From contig JAISZI010000046.1 of NCBI GenBank assembly GCA_031269335.1, positions 1-64,000 on the forward strand: a stretch of DNA of 64,000 nt, read 5' to 3'. This document shows positions 8,185-17,294 of the stretch, piece after piece (within the stretch, counting starts at the first letter, position 1; each line of letters begins with the position of its first letter). Below the pieces are notes generated by a model. It was given only the letters and a program-made list of their open reading frames with translations, was not told the DNA's origin and searched no databases. The DNA comes from Puniceicoccales bacterium. Lineage in GTDB: Bacteria > Verrucomicrobiota > Verrucomicrobiia > Opitutales > UBA953. Position numbers and translations under genes: made by a program.

Positions 8185-10047
8185 ATGAAGGATTTTTTCA
8201 AGAGTTTGCTGGCGGTCGTGATCGGAAATTTTCTCACTCTCGTAGTGGTATGCGTGGCGTTTTTCCTTTTTTTTGCCGCCTTCCTCGTGAGTGTGAGTGT
8301 CTTTTTTGACTCCGGGCGCACTTCGGTGATGGCGCGGCAAAAGGCATTTCTCGTGCTTGATTTGAACATGACCATCAGCGACACTCCCGAACAGACTCAT
8401 GCTTTTCGCAAATTAATCTCCAACAGCGGTTCGCACATCGGGCTTTGGGACCTCACTTCCGCACTCAACACCGCCGCCAAGGACAATCAGGTGGGCGGCA
8501 TCTTCATCACCGGCAATCTCGAATCCGAAAACTACGGTTCCGGCTTTGCCGCGCTCTCGGAAGTGCGCCGCGCTTTGCTTGATTTCAAAAAAACGAATAA
8601 GCCTATAATCGCCTATCTCGACTCGCCCACCCTCAAAAACTACTACCTCGCCAGCGTCGCCAACGAAGTGCTCATCCACCCCCACGCCGAATTGGCGGTG
8701 CACGGTCTCGCTTCTAATAATTTTTATTTGGGCAACGCTTTGAAAAAACACGGCATCGGCGTGCAAACCACAAAGGTCGGTGAATATAAAGCCGCCGTCG
8801 AAATTTTCACCTCCGATAAAATGAGCGACGCCGACCGCGGGCAACGCCAGGCCTTTCTTAACAATGTCTGGGGCGACATCACCGCCGCCATTACCACCAG
8901 CCGCAATTTGCCCGCGGGAACCTTTGCCGCCCTCGCCAACGAGCACGGTTTGATGGACGCAGAATTAGCTAAAAAATTAAAACTCGTCGATAAAATTGCC
9001 TATCGCGACGAAGTCATAGAATTCATGAAAAAGACGGGCACCTTCGATCCTGAAAACAACAGCTTCGCCCAGATTAACATACGCGATTATGCGCGTGCTA
9101 ATCTTCCGAAGGGTTCTCACGGTAATCCCGTGATAGCAATTGTTTACGCCGAAGGCGAAATTGTGGATGGACCCGCCGATGCGATGGAAACATTGGGCGT
9201 TGTGAACGGCGACGCCTTGTCCGCGCAGTTGCGGGAACTGCGCAACAACGGCAATGTCGCCGCCGTGGTTTTGCGCGTGAACAGCCCGGGCGGCTCTGCC
9301 TTTGCGTCCGAGGTTATACAACGCGAAGTGCGTCTCTTTGCGCGCTCAGGCCGCCCACTTGTAGTTTCGATGGGTTCGCTCGCTGCCAGCGGCGGATACT
9401 GGATTTCTACTTATGCGGACAAAATTTTTGCCGAGAAAAACACCCTCACCGGTTCCATCGGCGTCTTCGGTCTCATGTTCAACATTGAAGAAATCGCCCG
9501 CAACATAGGCATTAGTTTCGACTCCGTAAAAACGTCACGTTTCGCCGACATCATGACACTTACCCGCCCGAAGTCGCCGGAGGAACTTGCGTTGCTCCAA
9601 GGCATTACGGATAAAATTTACACGCTATTCATCGAAAAAGTCGCCGAGGGGCGCAAGTTGGAGCGTGCGCAGGTGGAAAAAATCGCCAAGGGGCGAATCT
9701 GGAGCGGCGGTGACGCGGTAGGGGTAGGCTTGGTTGACGCCGAGGGCGGTTTGCGCGACGCCGTGAATCACGCCATAGTGCTCGCGGCAAAGGGAAAGGA
9801 CAGGAAGCAGTTCGTCGTCCGGCAATATCCGGAACAGCAAACGGTGCTGGAAGCACTCTCTGCGACATTGCACCAATCCGAACGCAAGCCACCGATTGGC
9901 AGCGTGTTGGCACCGATTCCGTCTGCTTCCGGACGCAGCGTTGCCTCAAAAATAGTGCATCACTTTGACAATCTTCTGCGGCATCTTGAAAAAACCCACG
10001 ACCGCAACGGTGTTTACGCCCGTTTGCCTTGGTGGGAAATGGAATGA
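8185..10047 (+). CDS. sppA: Signal peptide peptidase SppA, 67 kDa type
   Basis: Membrane-anchored serine protease that degrades cleaved signal peptides. An N-terminal transmembrane helix (about residues 9-42, very hydrophobic) is followed by two tandem peptidase S49 domains, about 620 residues as in E. coli SppA. The first domain carries the likely general-base lysine in VGEYKAAVEIF; the second carries NSPGGSAFASE and the nucleophile region MGSLAASGGYW. Start chosen at the ATG giving MKDFFKSLL; an ATG five codons upstream (8170) has an AAAAGG too close to act as a ribosome site. The last 34 bp overlap the convergent epimerase gene. Confidence 0.93.
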   Translation: MKDFFKSLLAVVIGNFLTLVVVCVAFFLFFAAFLVSVSVFFDSGRTSVMARQKAFLVLDLNMTISDTPEQTHAFRKLISNSGSHIGLWDLTSALNTAAKDNQVGGIFITGNLESENYGSGFAALSEVRRALLDFKKTNKPIIAYLDSPTLKNYYLASVANEVLIHPHAELAVHGLASNNFYLGNALKKHGIGVQTTKVGEYKAAVEIFTSDKMSDADRGQRQAFLNNVWGDITAAITTSRNLPAGTFAALANEHGLMDAELAKKLKLVDKIAYRDEVIEFMKKTGTFDPENNSFAQINIRDYARANLPKGSHGNPVIAIVYAEGEIVDGPADAMETLGVVNGDALSAQLRELRNNGNVAAVVLRVNSPGGSAFASEVIQREVRLFARSGRPLVVSMGSLAASGGYWISTYADKIFAEKNTLTGSIGVFGLMFNIEEIARNIGISFDSVKTSRFADIMTLTRPKSPEELALLQGITDKIYTLFIEKVAEGRKLERAQVEKIAKGRIWSGGDAVGVGLVDAEGGLRDAVNHAIVLAAKGKDRKQFVVRQYPEQQTVLEALSATLHQSERKPPIGSVLAPIPSASGRSVASKIVHHFDNLLRHLEKTHDRNGVYARLPWWEME

Positions 10048-11036
10048 ACTAACGCCTCAAAGGCGGCGTCCGTAGAAACGGCGGGAGAATAGGCGAGATT
10101 GCGGCGGGCGGCAGAAATATCAAACCATTGATCTTCGGCAAGTTGTGCGGCGATAAAGCGCGTCAACGGCGGAGCGGTGTTGTTCAAGGGAATCACTTTC
10201 CAAAGAATTTCCGTGAGTGTGCCTGCGAAAAATGCTCTGCCGGTGCTGATGCGGCGCGTCACTGGCGGCATGTCTAAGCGGCGCAACAAGTTATTAATCC
10301 ATTGCCACAGGAGAACGGGGGCGCCGTCGGAAATAAAATAGGCGCGACCGGCGGCGGCATCTGCTTTTTCGCCACCGGCACACAAGACGTCGAGTGCGCA
10401 CAAATGGGCGTGGACGGCGTTGTCGATATGGGTCAGGTCAACACGATTTTTGCCGGCGCCAATCATGCGCAACTTACCCGATCGAGCCAGGTTCAGCACG
10501 CGGGGGACGAGGTGGGGATCGCCCACGCCCCAAATCAGGTGGGGGCGCAGGGCAATTGTTCGCAAGGCTGCATTTTCGTTGGCAGCGAGCACGATACGTT
10601 CGGCGGCGGCCTTTGTGAGGGGATACGCGCAAGAGCATTTTTCGACGAGCGGCAATGACTCGTCACCGCCCGCGATAGATTTCCCGGAATAGACCACGCT
10701 GGGAGTGCTCGTGTGAACAAGAAACGGGACGCCCGCCGCACGGCACCCATCAATCACATTGCGGGTGCCATTAATGTTTGTGGAAACAAATCCGGCGTAG
10801 GCGCCCCACAAGTCGGTTTTTGCGGCGGTATGGAAAACGGCGTCGCAACCCGCGCAAGCACCACGCACACAGGCGGCGTCGGCGATGTCGCCGCGCAAGC
10901 ATTCGCAACCTTCGCGGGCGAGTTCGGGCTGGGGCGTGCGCATGAGGGCGCGGACAATGTCGCCGCGGGCGAGAAGTTTCCGCACGAGAGTGCGCCCGAG
11001 AAACCCGCTGCCGCCGGTGACAAGTATTTTCATCAA
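10014..11036 (-). CDS. NAD(P)-dependent epimerase/dehydratase, 3-beta-hydroxysteroid dehydrogenase-like
   Basis: Extended short-chain dehydrogenase. The N-terminal Rossmann motif is GGSGFLGRTL, the catalytic Tyr-Lys pair is in YPLTKAAAER, and the following RPHLIWGVGDPHLVPR block is typical of the 3-beta-HSD/OleD-like branch, as is DLTHIDNAVHAH. With 340 residues it is full length. Members reduce or epimerise sugars, sterols or 2-alkyl-3-oxo acids; the substrate cannot be read from the sequence and no OleABC genes are near. The C-terminus overlaps sppA tail to tail by 34 bp. An ATG two codons in (MKIL) is equally possible as the start. Confidence 0.85.
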   Translation of the reverse strand: MMKILVTGGSGFLGRTLVRKLLARGDIVRALMRTPQPELAREGCECLRGDIADAACVRGACAGCDAVFHTAAKTDLWGAYAGFVSTNINGTRNVIDGCRAAGVPFLVHTSTPSVVYSGKSIAGGDESLPLVEKCSCAYPLTKAAAERIVLAANENAALRTIALRPHLIWGVGDPHLVPRVLNLARSGKLRMIGAGKNRVDLTHIDNAVHAHLCALDVLCAGGEKADAAAGRAYFISDGAPVLLWQWINNLLRRLDMPPVTRRISTGRAFFAGTLTEILWKVIPLNNTAPPLTRFIAAQLAEDQWFDISAARRNLAYSPAVSTDAAFEALVHSISHQGKRA

Positions 11037-11099
11037 TGCCCCCTTTTGTTGATAATTTCCGCGTTAGGGCTGGGCAGGTGAAAGAAATGGGCGGACGGG

Positions 11100-11366
11100 T
11101 CAAAACAGGTTGCTGTTGTCAGCGACGCCGTCCGTGGCGATTTCCCGCAGGTCGAAGTGTGGTTTCCCATTCGCGAGACGCAGTTCCTCGATGCGCAATT
11201 CGGCACTGCGCAATGCCTGCTGGCATTCGGCGTGGAGCTTCATGCCTTGCTCATATTTTTCCATTAACACTTCGAGCGGCATCGTGCCTTTTTCGATGGC
11301 GGCTACGATCTCCTCCAATTCGCGAAGAGCGACGTCAAAAGGTTTTTTTCCACTATCGTTATCCAT
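11100..11366 (-). CDS. xseB: Exodeoxyribonuclease VII small subunit
   Basis: Small coiled-coil subunit that joins XseA to form the ATP-independent single-strand exonuclease VII. The 88-residue protein matches the family closely: FDVALRELEEIVAAIEKG near the N-terminus, then PLEVLMEKYEQGM and a long helix ending IEELRL. The large subunit gene xseA is not in this window. It starts 9 bp after the efflux lipoprotein stop on the same strand, so the two are probably on one transcript. Confidence 0.92.
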   Translation of the reverse strand: MDNDSGKKPFDVALRELEEIVAAIEKGTMPLEVLMEKYEQGMKLHAECQQALRSAELRIEELRLANGKPHFDLREIATDGVADNSNLF

Positions 11367-11375
11367 TGGCGAGAA

Positions 11376-12833
11376 CTACTTACCTTTGTTTTCGGTCGAG
11401 TTTGGGGCACCGGCTATTTGTCCGTCGGAGGCAACCAATGGCTTTTTCAAGTCGTTGGTCCGCCAGCCGCCGCCGAGTGCTTTGTAGAGGCGCACGCCAG
11501 CCGTTAACTCGGTGGCTTGTGCTTCGGCGAGGGTGAGTTTGACGGAGAAAAGGTTACGGTCTGCGTCAAGGACGGGGAGGAGGGCGACTTTGCCGGCTTC
11601 GTAGGCGCGGCGCGTTTTTTCGAGAGCGGAGGTGAGGACACCGGCTTCGCGGCGCAGGAGGGCGACACGTTCGCGGGCAGCGCGCAGGGAAGAGAGTGCG
11701 TCGTTGACCTCGCGGAAGGCGTTCAGCGCGGTTTGCTCGTAGTTCAACACGGCTTCGCGGGTGCGTGCTTCGGCGGCTTTGACGGAGTAGTAGGTTGTCC
11801 CGCCGTCAAAAATCGGACCGAGGAGGCTGCCGCCTGCCTGCGACTGCCTGTTGCCACCTTCCAACAAATGACCGAGCTGGGGATGGACGAAGCCAAGCAC
11901 GCCGGTCAGGGAGATTTTTGGGAAATAGTTGGCGACGGCGGCACCGATTTGCGCATTGGCAGCATGGACGTTTTGCACGGCAGCCCGCAGATCGGGGCGA
12001 TTAAGGAGAATGTCCGAGGGAAGCCCGGCGGGGATAGGGGGAAGCGCGGCATTGGATTCGGCAACCGCTTTGCGGGCAACGCTTTTAGGAAGCTCGCCCA
12101 GCAAGAGGGACAAGGCATTTTCCTGCACGACAATAGCGTTTTTGAGGCTAACGACGGATGTCTGCGCCGCAATCATGTCCGCCTCGAACTGCAATGCGTC
12201 AATGGCGTTGCCCACATCCTTTTCGAGCCGATCCTTGGCAAGTTTCCACGCCGCTTCGCGTGTCCACGCTGTCTGCTCGGCAATGGCGACCTGCGCGTCG
12301 AGCATGCGCAGGTTGAAATAGCCAACGGCGATTTCTGCGACGAGCGCGAGCACGACGGCGTTCTTGTTCTCGTTGCTCGCGAAATACTGCGCCCTTGCAC
12401 TTTCATTCAAACGGCGGACGCGCCCCCAAAGGTCAACCTCCCATTGGACGCTGCCGCCGAGCATATAACCATGCGGACCAGCAAGTTGCGTGGTCTTCGG
12501 ATCGCCGTGCAGGGCGGTGCCGTTATAGCCAACGGAAGGGAGAAAGGCGGCATTGGAAACGCCTAATGCCGCGCGCCCTTGCTCAATGCGGGCGAGAGCG
12601 GCGCGGATTTCCCTGTTTTGTTCGAGACCGGTGCGGATGAGCCGTTGCAAATCCTCGTCTTTGAAAACCTCCCACCACGGCAAATTCGCCGCCGAAGGGG
12701 CATCCATAGGCACATCAACCCGCCATTTTTCAGGAGAATTGACAGGCGGTTCCTTGAAATCGGGACCAACTGCCGAACAACCGCCGAGCACCAGCGGAAA
12801 AAGGATAAGTGTGCTAATGTGTCGTTTTAACAT
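11376..12833 (-). CDS. Outer-membrane efflux lipoprotein (TolC/NodT family)
   Basis: Outer-membrane channel of a tripartite efflux pump. The N-terminus is a lipoprotein signal with lipobox LGGC (Cys at about residue 19) followed by SAVGPDFKEPP, a hallmark of the NodT/OprM group. Two repeated outer-membrane efflux domains follow, with RPDLRAA and the usual AVLNYEQTALNAFREVNDAL near the C-terminus. At 485 residues it has standard length. No inner-membrane RND pump or periplasmic adaptor is in the window, so its partners must be encoded elsewhere. Confidence 0.93.
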   Translation of the reverse strand: MLKRHISTLILFPLVLGGCSAVGPDFKEPPVNSPEKWRVDVPMDAPSAANLPWWEVFKDEDLQRLIRTGLEQNREIRAALARIEQGRAALGVSNAAFLPSVGYNGTALHGDPKTTQLAGPHGYMLGGSVQWEVDLWGRVRRLNESARAQYFASNENKNAVVLALVAEIAVGYFNLRMLDAQVAIAEQTAWTREAAWKLAKDRLEKDVGNAIDALQFEADMIAAQTSVVSLKNAIVVQENALSLLLGELPKSVARKAVAESNAALPPIPAGLPSDILLNRPDLRAAVQNVHAANAQIGAAVANYFPKISLTGVLGFVHPQLGHLLEGGNRQSQAGGSLLGPIFDGGTTYYSVKAAEARTREAVLNYEQTALNAFREVNDALSSLRAARERVALLRREAGVLTSALEKTRRAYEAGKVALLPVLDADRNLFSVKLTLAEAQATELTAGVRLYKALGGGWRTNDLKKPLVASDGQIAGAPNSTENKGK

Positions 12834-12905
12834 GAGGAAAGAGAGGAGTCTCCAGTGAACATATCTGCATCAGAAAAAGGAACTACAAAGGAGGCACCCG
12901 CGCGC

Positions 12906-13670
12906 CTAAAAACGCAACGTCAAAGCGACCTCGACGGATTGGTGCACAATGTCCACCGAGCGATAGTCAACGAGGTCTGCCCTCACGACGGGCGTGATAA
13001 ATCCGAACCGATAGACACCGGATAAACTCAAGTTGTCCGTAATATGAAATGTGAGCGAAGGCTTGACGTGCATGGAAAGGTTCACGTTGCCATTGCGATC
13101 CGTATCTCCCCCGGCACGCGTTTCCCCATACGTTCCCGCCAAACCCAATCCCAGAAGAACGCCAAGCTCCACCCGATCTTGAAAGGTGTAACTCGCTCCA
13201 CCAACCACAGTTAACGCACCCGCATCAATGCTGTCTTTCGCAGAAAATCGCCGCGAGTTGACATAAGACCGCGTGGCATGAAACACGAACAGGTCGCCGC
13301 CGAACTTAAGTTGCCAGTTGGGATACTCCGGCGAACGTTCCGGCATGAGCAAAAACGTCAGCACCCCGCCCCACCCTTCATGCCCTCTAACGTCCTCGCC
13401 AAGGTGGTAAACCCACGCCGCGGAAAAATCGAGGTGGAGGTGTTTTGTTTTAGGCTGGCTCAGCCACCTTCCAGCAGCGCCTTCGGGAAGCGGCGCTATC
13501 CCGTGCACAGGCAATTTTGCCGGCTCTTCCGCCGCCGCACCGCACGCCAACGGCGCCGCCAACATCGCCAGCAACACCCCTGTCGCCCACCAACGCGAAA
13601 AACCGCCGCCGCAAACACGCGCCGGTGAAACTATCGTTGTGCCTGAAACAGGCGTTTGAAAAGCCTTCAT
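12906..13670 (-). CDS. Predicted outer-membrane beta-barrel protein of unknown function
   Basis: I do not recognise a named family. The start is taken at the ATG giving MKAFQTPV, because the upstream part of the open frame looks non-coding. Residues 1-48 form a long N-terminal signal (WWATGVLLAMLAAPLACGAAA). The rest shows alternating hydrophobic strands such as LHLDFSAAWVYHLG, WQLKFGGDLFVFHA and ELGVLLGLGLAG, and ends in a C-terminal strand VEVALTLRF with terminal Phe, the usual barrel-assembly signal. It stands divergent from exbB and just upstream of the efflux lipoprotein on the minus strand. Confidence 0.7.
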   Translation of the reverse strand: MKAFQTPVSGTTIVSPARVCGGGFSRWWATGVLLAMLAAPLACGAAAEEPAKLPVHGIAPLPEGAAGRWLSQPKTKHLHLDFSAAWVYHLGEDVRGHEGWGGVLTFLLMPERSPEYPNWQLKFGGDLFVFHATRSYVNSRRFSAKDSIDAGALTVVGGASYTFQDRVELGVLLGLGLAGTYGETRAGGDTDRNGNVNLSMHVKPSLTFHITDNLSLSGVYRFGFITPVVRADLVDYRSVDIVHQSVEVALTLRF

Positions 13671-13867
13671 GTGTGTTCTGCCCTTTCGCTTCTGATGCGT
13701 TCGGTTCGACCCAATTAAACAGCACGGCAACCATCTCGTTCGTGTAAAAAAGGAAGTCTCCCCGCCGCCGCCCAGCTTTCTCAACCACCCCTGTCTGTCA
13801 ACCCGCCGTTTTTTCCGCGTCCAGCAACAATGCAAAACTTCGGTCTTGAAACGCACCCGCCGTCTCT

Positions 13868-14515
13868 ATGTCCTCAACGCGAATGAAGGCATTTATAGAA
13901 GGCACAGGAGTGTTCATCTGGCCGTTGGGGGCATGCTCAATCCTCGCGGCGTTCATCATCCTCGAACGTTTGTTCGCATTGCGCACAAACCGCGTGGCGC
14001 CGAGTGCTCTCCTGAATTTTCTCTCAAGCGAAAATTTGCCCGCGCTCCCGCCCAAACTCGCCAAGTCGCTGGGCGGTCGCATCGTGCTCTTCTTTCAAAA
14101 AAACAACGCCGACCCCGACACCCTTAAAGCCTTCGCACAAATAGAATTAACGCGCCTCGAACGCGGTCTTTTTCTGCTGGATACCATCGTCGGCATCGCC
14201 CCGTTGATTGGGCTGCTCGGCACTGTTTACGGCTTGTTCAGCCTCTTCCCCGGCGACGGTTTGCCAAATGCGGCTGTGCTCACCCGAGGCGTCGGGATAG
14301 CCCTCTCTACCACCATTCTCGGCTTGCTCATCGCCATTCCAGCACTCGTTTGCAGCAACTACATCGCCCGCCGCCTCGAACTCCTATCGGCCCAGATCAA
14401 TATGGCGGTCGAACGCCTCTGCACCTTCTCCCCCGGACCTCCCCAACCCGAAAAATTGGAGTTCGTCCTCAAACCACTCGTCCTCCCGAGTAAGCCAACC
14501 ACCCCCAGAAAATGA
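13868..14515 (+). CDS. MotA/TolQ/ExbB proton channel family protein
   Basis: Inner-membrane subunit of a proton-driven energy-transducing complex. Three hydrophobic segments are visible: around residues 14-33 (FIWPLGACSILAAFIILERLF), about 98-118 (IVGIAPLIGLLGTVYGLF, the signature block) and about 138-160 (ALSTTILGLLIAIPALVCSNY). At 215 residues it is in the normal range. Its stop codon overlaps the ATG of the ExbD gene (ATGA), so translation is probably coupled. An ATG five codons downstream is an alternative start. It heads a three-gene unit with the ExbD and lipoprotein genes. Confidence 0.92.
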   Translation: MSSTRMKAFIEGTGVFIWPLGACSILAAFIILERLFALRTNRVAPSALLNFLSSENLPALPPKLAKSLGGRIVLFFQKNNADPDTLKAFAQIELTRLERGLFLLDTIVGIAPLIGLLGTVYGLFSLFPGDGLPNAAVLTRGVGIALSTTILGLLIAIPALVCSNYIARRLELLSAQINMAVERLCTFSPGPPQPEKLEFVLKPLVLPSKPTTPRK

Positions 14516-14919
14516 GCCTCTTCCGCCCCAGAAAACGCCGCACCGACATCAACATCGTTCCGTTGATTGACGTAATGACGGTGTTGATCTTCTTCTTCCT
14601 CATGACGATGCGCTTCGACGAAACACAGGCACTCGCCATCACGCCGCCACGGGCAGAAAGCGCAGATCGTGAATTTTCAAAAAATCCAGGCGAACTCGTC
14701 GTAGCTGTTACGAAAGCCGGCGTTTTTTACATCAACGGCAAACAAGCAGACATCCCCGCCCTCAAACAACAACTCGCGCAAACGAGCAAAGCCGCCCCAG
14801 GAAGTTCCATTTTAGTTGTTGCAGACGAGCAAGCGCTCACCAAGGATACCATCTACGTCGTGGATCAGGTAAACAAACAGAAATTAGTTCCGCGCTTGAT
14901 TACACGTCCGTCACGATAA
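14512..14919 (+). CDS. ExbD/TolR family protein
   Basis: Partner of the preceding ExbB-type channel. A basic N-terminus is followed by one transmembrane helix at about residues 17-36 (IVPLIDVMTVLIFFFLMTM), which carries the conserved Asp needed for proton flow (LIDVMTVL). The periplasmic domain contains GVFYINGKQ and ILVVADEQA, the typical ExbD fold. 135 residues, normal. The four-base overlap with exbB and the following lipoprotein 48 bp downstream point to one operon. Confidence 0.92.
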   Translation: MSLFRPRKRRTDINIVPLIDVMTVLIFFFLMTMRFDETQALAITPPRAESADREFSKNPGELVVAVTKAGVFYINGKQADIPALKQQLAQTSKAAPGSSILVVADEQALTKDTIYVVDQVNKQKLVPRLITRPSR

Positions 14920-14967
14920 CCGCCTCCGGCTCAACTCTCTTCTCTCAATCCTCAACAAACGACAAAC

Positions 14968-15750
14968 ATGCGATTAGTTCCTGTTCTCTCTCTCTGCGTC
15001 CTCGCCTCCCTGCTGCTGTCAGGGTGCGGCGAATCGCCCTTCGCTCTCGCCCCGCGACCAAACCCAGACTCCGTCATCGTCGAAATCAGAGACGACGACA
15101 AAGTGTTTGTGAATTACAAGCCGGTCCCGTCCGCCCGCCTCGTAGAGGTGCTGAACGACTTCGGCAAAAAATACAGCGGTCGCCCAGTCACACTGGTCGT
15201 TCACGAAAAAACACACCCCAACGCCATTCCCTACGCAAAGGAAGCGGCAAAGGGTGCCGGTCTGGGCAAAGTAACCGTGATGCAACGTAACCCAAAGGGA
15301 CTTTACCGCGCACGCCCTGCAAAAAAACAAGAAGACGCCGCGCCAGTGCCAGCACCCGAAGAAAAACCCGCCGCACCAGTCGCGCCAGTGCCTGCACCAG
15401 CAGCACCCGCGCCGGAACCAGCACCAGTCGCGCCAGCGCCAGCGCCAGTCGCACCCGCGCCTGCGCCTGCTCCCACACCGGTTGCGCCCGCCGCACCTGC
15501 GCCAATTTCTATTCACGCAACCCACGGCACGGGTGCCGCACCGTCACCGGAAAACACCCTGTTCATCGTCAACGGCAAAACCGTTGCACGAGCCGACCTC
15601 CACGCCGCACTCCGCGAACTCGGCACCGCAACACCGGGCAGAAATGTCGAGTTCTCCCGCGACGCCCAAGTCGGCACCCAGACCCTCCTCTTTATCCACG
15701 AAGCCGTCCGCGCTGCAGGTCTCGGAACCCTTTCCTCAAAAGCAAAATAA
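14968..15750 (+). CDS. Lipoprotein with two ExbD-like periplasmic domains and an Ala-Pro linker
   Basis: The 260-residue protein begins with a lipoprotein signal and lipobox LLSGC (Cys at residue 20). Residues about 35-110 (IVEIRDDDKVFVNYKPV through VTLVVHE to GLGKVTVM) and about 185-258 (TLFIVNGKTVARADLHAAL to GTQTLLFIHEAVRAAGLGTL) both have the strand-helix-strand-helix pattern and the GK/NYKP turn of ExbD periplasmic domains, but no transmembrane helix. Between them lies a linker of about 60 residues made almost only of Ala, Pro, Val and Glu. It follows ExbB and ExbD directly. The domain reading is my inference by eye; the function, perhaps linking the Exb motor to an outer component, is not established. 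Confidence 0.65.
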   Translation: MRLVPVLSLCVLASLLLSGCGESPFALAPRPNPDSVIVEIRDDDKVFVNYKPVPSARLVEVLNDFGKKYSGRPVTLVVHEKTHPNAIPYAKEAAKGAGLGKVTVMQRNPKGLYRARPAKKQEDAAPVPAPEEKPAAPVAPVPAPAAPAPEPAPVAPAPAPVAPAPAPAPTPVAPAAPAPISIHATHGTGAAPSPENTLFIVNGKTVARADLHAALRELGTATPGRNVEFSRDAQVGTQTLLFIHEAVRAAGLGTLSSKAK

Positions 15751-15771
15751 CGCACAAGCCTCCCGCCCGTT

Positions 15772-16086
15772 ATGCGCCCCTCACACCGAGTGCCGCCTAC
15801 CGCGCCACCGCCTTCTTGCGGGTTACAAATAAAGGTTGTGCCAAATGCGGCAAATAACGCCGTCGTCGGGCGCGTCGGCAATGCGTGGAAACTCCGTGTC
15901 CACGCTCCGCCCGAAGACGGAAAGGCAAACAAAGCACTGGTAGCCTTCCTCGCCACCACGCTCAACCTGCCACAAAATGCCATAACATTAACCGCCGGAA
16001 CCGCCTCCAGAGAAAAACGCTTCCGCATAACAGGCATCACCGACATCGAAGCCGATGCCCGCTTGCAAACACATCAAACATCTTGA
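15772..16086 (+). CDS. DUF167 (YggU/UPF0235) family protein
   Basis: Small conserved protein of unknown biochemical role. The core is easy to recognise: LQIKVVPNAANNAVVG, then LRVHAPPEDGKANKALVAFLA, and TLTAGTASREKRFRI. 104 residues, normal for the family, with an extra proline-rich N-terminus. The 3' end comes 43 bp before the recombinase start, so the two may share a transcript. Confidence 0.9.
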   Translation: MRPSHRVPPTAPPPSCGLQIKVVPNAANNAVVGRVGNAWKLRVHAPPEDGKANKALVAFLATTLNLPQNAITLTAGTASREKRFRITGITDIEADARLQTHQTS

Positions 16087-16129
16087 AGTTTTTAGGAATA
16101 AACACCGCCTATCAAAAACATTATCACCA

Positions 16130-17089
16130 ATGAAAAAAATAGCTTCAAAAATCAAAAGCCCCACATCCAACTCCTACCCAGGCGAAAAAGAAGTCACCAA
16201 ATTTATCGTGACCCTGCGCGACGAACGCCGGATGTCCCCGCTCACCGTGCGCAACTACGAACAAGCACTACGCGACTTTTGCATTTGGGCAAAAAAATAC
16301 AACGGATTCGCCGGAGAATTTCTCCAAATTTCACAACGCCTTGCACGCGACTTTATTATCGAAAAACAACGCACCCACTCCCGCGCCACCGTTCACCTCC
16401 ACCTCGCCGCCCTCCGCGCCTTTTACCGCTACCGCCAAAGAAACGACGAAACATCAAAATCTCCATTCATCGGAATCCATTCCCCAAAATTACCCAAAAA
16501 ACTACCGCGCTTCCTCAACGAAACACAAATGGCAACCCTGCTCTCCGCCCCAGCTTTCATGCAAAAAAGCGGATGGATCGACGAATGGACACGGCTGCGC
16601 GACGAAGCCATTCTCGAATGCCTCTACGGCGCAGGCCTGCGCGTCTCCGAATTGTGCGGAATCGACAATTCCCATGTAGATTTCTCAACAGGCCTCCTCC
16701 GCGTCCTCGGCAAAGGAAATAAAGAACGCATCGTCCCCACCGGCATGACCGCAATCAAAGCCATCAAACGCATGCAAGAAAAACATTCTCCCAACGCACA
16801 CGGCGACGCCCCAGTGTTCACAACAAAAAAAGAAAATTCAAAACGCATTAACCCCCGCGCCGTGCAATTAATCCTGAAACGCTGCCTCGCCTCCGTCAAC
16901 CTCCCGCCAGACCTCACCCCCCATAAACTCCGCCACACCTGCGCCACCCACCTCCTCAACAACGACGCCGATTTACGCCTCATCCAAGAACAACTCGGCC
17001 ACGCCTCCCTCTCCTCCACCCAAATCTACACCCACGTCTCTCTCAAACGCCTCAAATCCGCCCATTCCCGTTCCCACCCACGCGCCTAA
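16130..17089 (+). CDS. xerC: Site-specific tyrosine recombinase, XerC type
   Basis: Probably resolves chromosome dimers together with a XerD. The N-terminal SAM-like DNA-binding domain spans about residues 20-110. The catalytic set is complete: Arg in GAGLRVSEL, Lys in GKGNKERIVP, His-Arg in HKLRHTCATHLL, and the C-terminal LGHASLSSTQIYTHV with the second His and the nucleophilic Tyr. 319 residues, normal. The start is the ATG of MKKIASKI; an in-frame ATG at 16055 lies inside the DUF167 gene. There is no nearby phage or integron cassette, which supports a housekeeping role over an integrase role. Confidence 0.88.
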   Translation: MKKIASKIKSPTSNSYPGEKEVTKFIVTLRDERRMSPLTVRNYEQALRDFCIWAKKYNGFAGEFLQISQRLARDFIIEKQRTHSRATVHLHLAALRAFYRYRQRNDETSKSPFIGIHSPKLPKKLPRFLNETQMATLLSAPAFMQKSGWIDEWTRLRDEAILECLYGAGLRVSELCGIDNSHVDFSTGLLRVLGKGNKERIVPTGMTAIKAIKRMQEKHSPNAHGDAPVFTTKKENSKRINPRAVQLILKRCLASVNLPPDLTPHKLRHTCATHLLNNDADLRLIQEQLGHASLSSTQIYTHVSLKRLKSAHSRSHPRA

Positions 17090-17120
17090 TTTCACCCGTG
17101 CGCGTAAATACGCAAATAGT

Positions 17121-17214
17121 TGCGCCCCTTCGGGGCGCGGGGGAAAGGGGGCGCGTTGTCCGGCAGTTTCGCTACGCTCCACTGCCGGTTATTCACGTTA
17201 TCCCCCTTCGGGGG
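17121..17214 (+). repeat. Dispersed palindromic repeat, copy A
   Basis: Three palindromes in a row: GCGCCCC-ttc-GGGGCGC (17122-17138), CCGGCAGT ... ACTGCCGG (17160-17188) and CCCCC-ttc-GGGGG (17202-17214), joined by the constant link GTTATTCACGTTAT. The same parts in the same order or reverse order recur at 39079-39171, 39399-39430 and 41929-42079. It lies between the ends of xerC and purM, two convergent genes. Confidence 0.8.
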
Positions 17215-17294
17215 ATTTTCAATCCTACTTTTCAAGCACAAACAACGAAGTTTCTTGGCGGCAAATTTTTTAACAGGATAAAAAATTATAGAGT

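Noticed and set aside
16130-17089. Tyrosine recombinase as integrase of a mobile element
   Set aside because: No attachment site, phage or cassette genes around; its sequence pattern fits XerC, and DUF167 upstream is a housekeeping gene.
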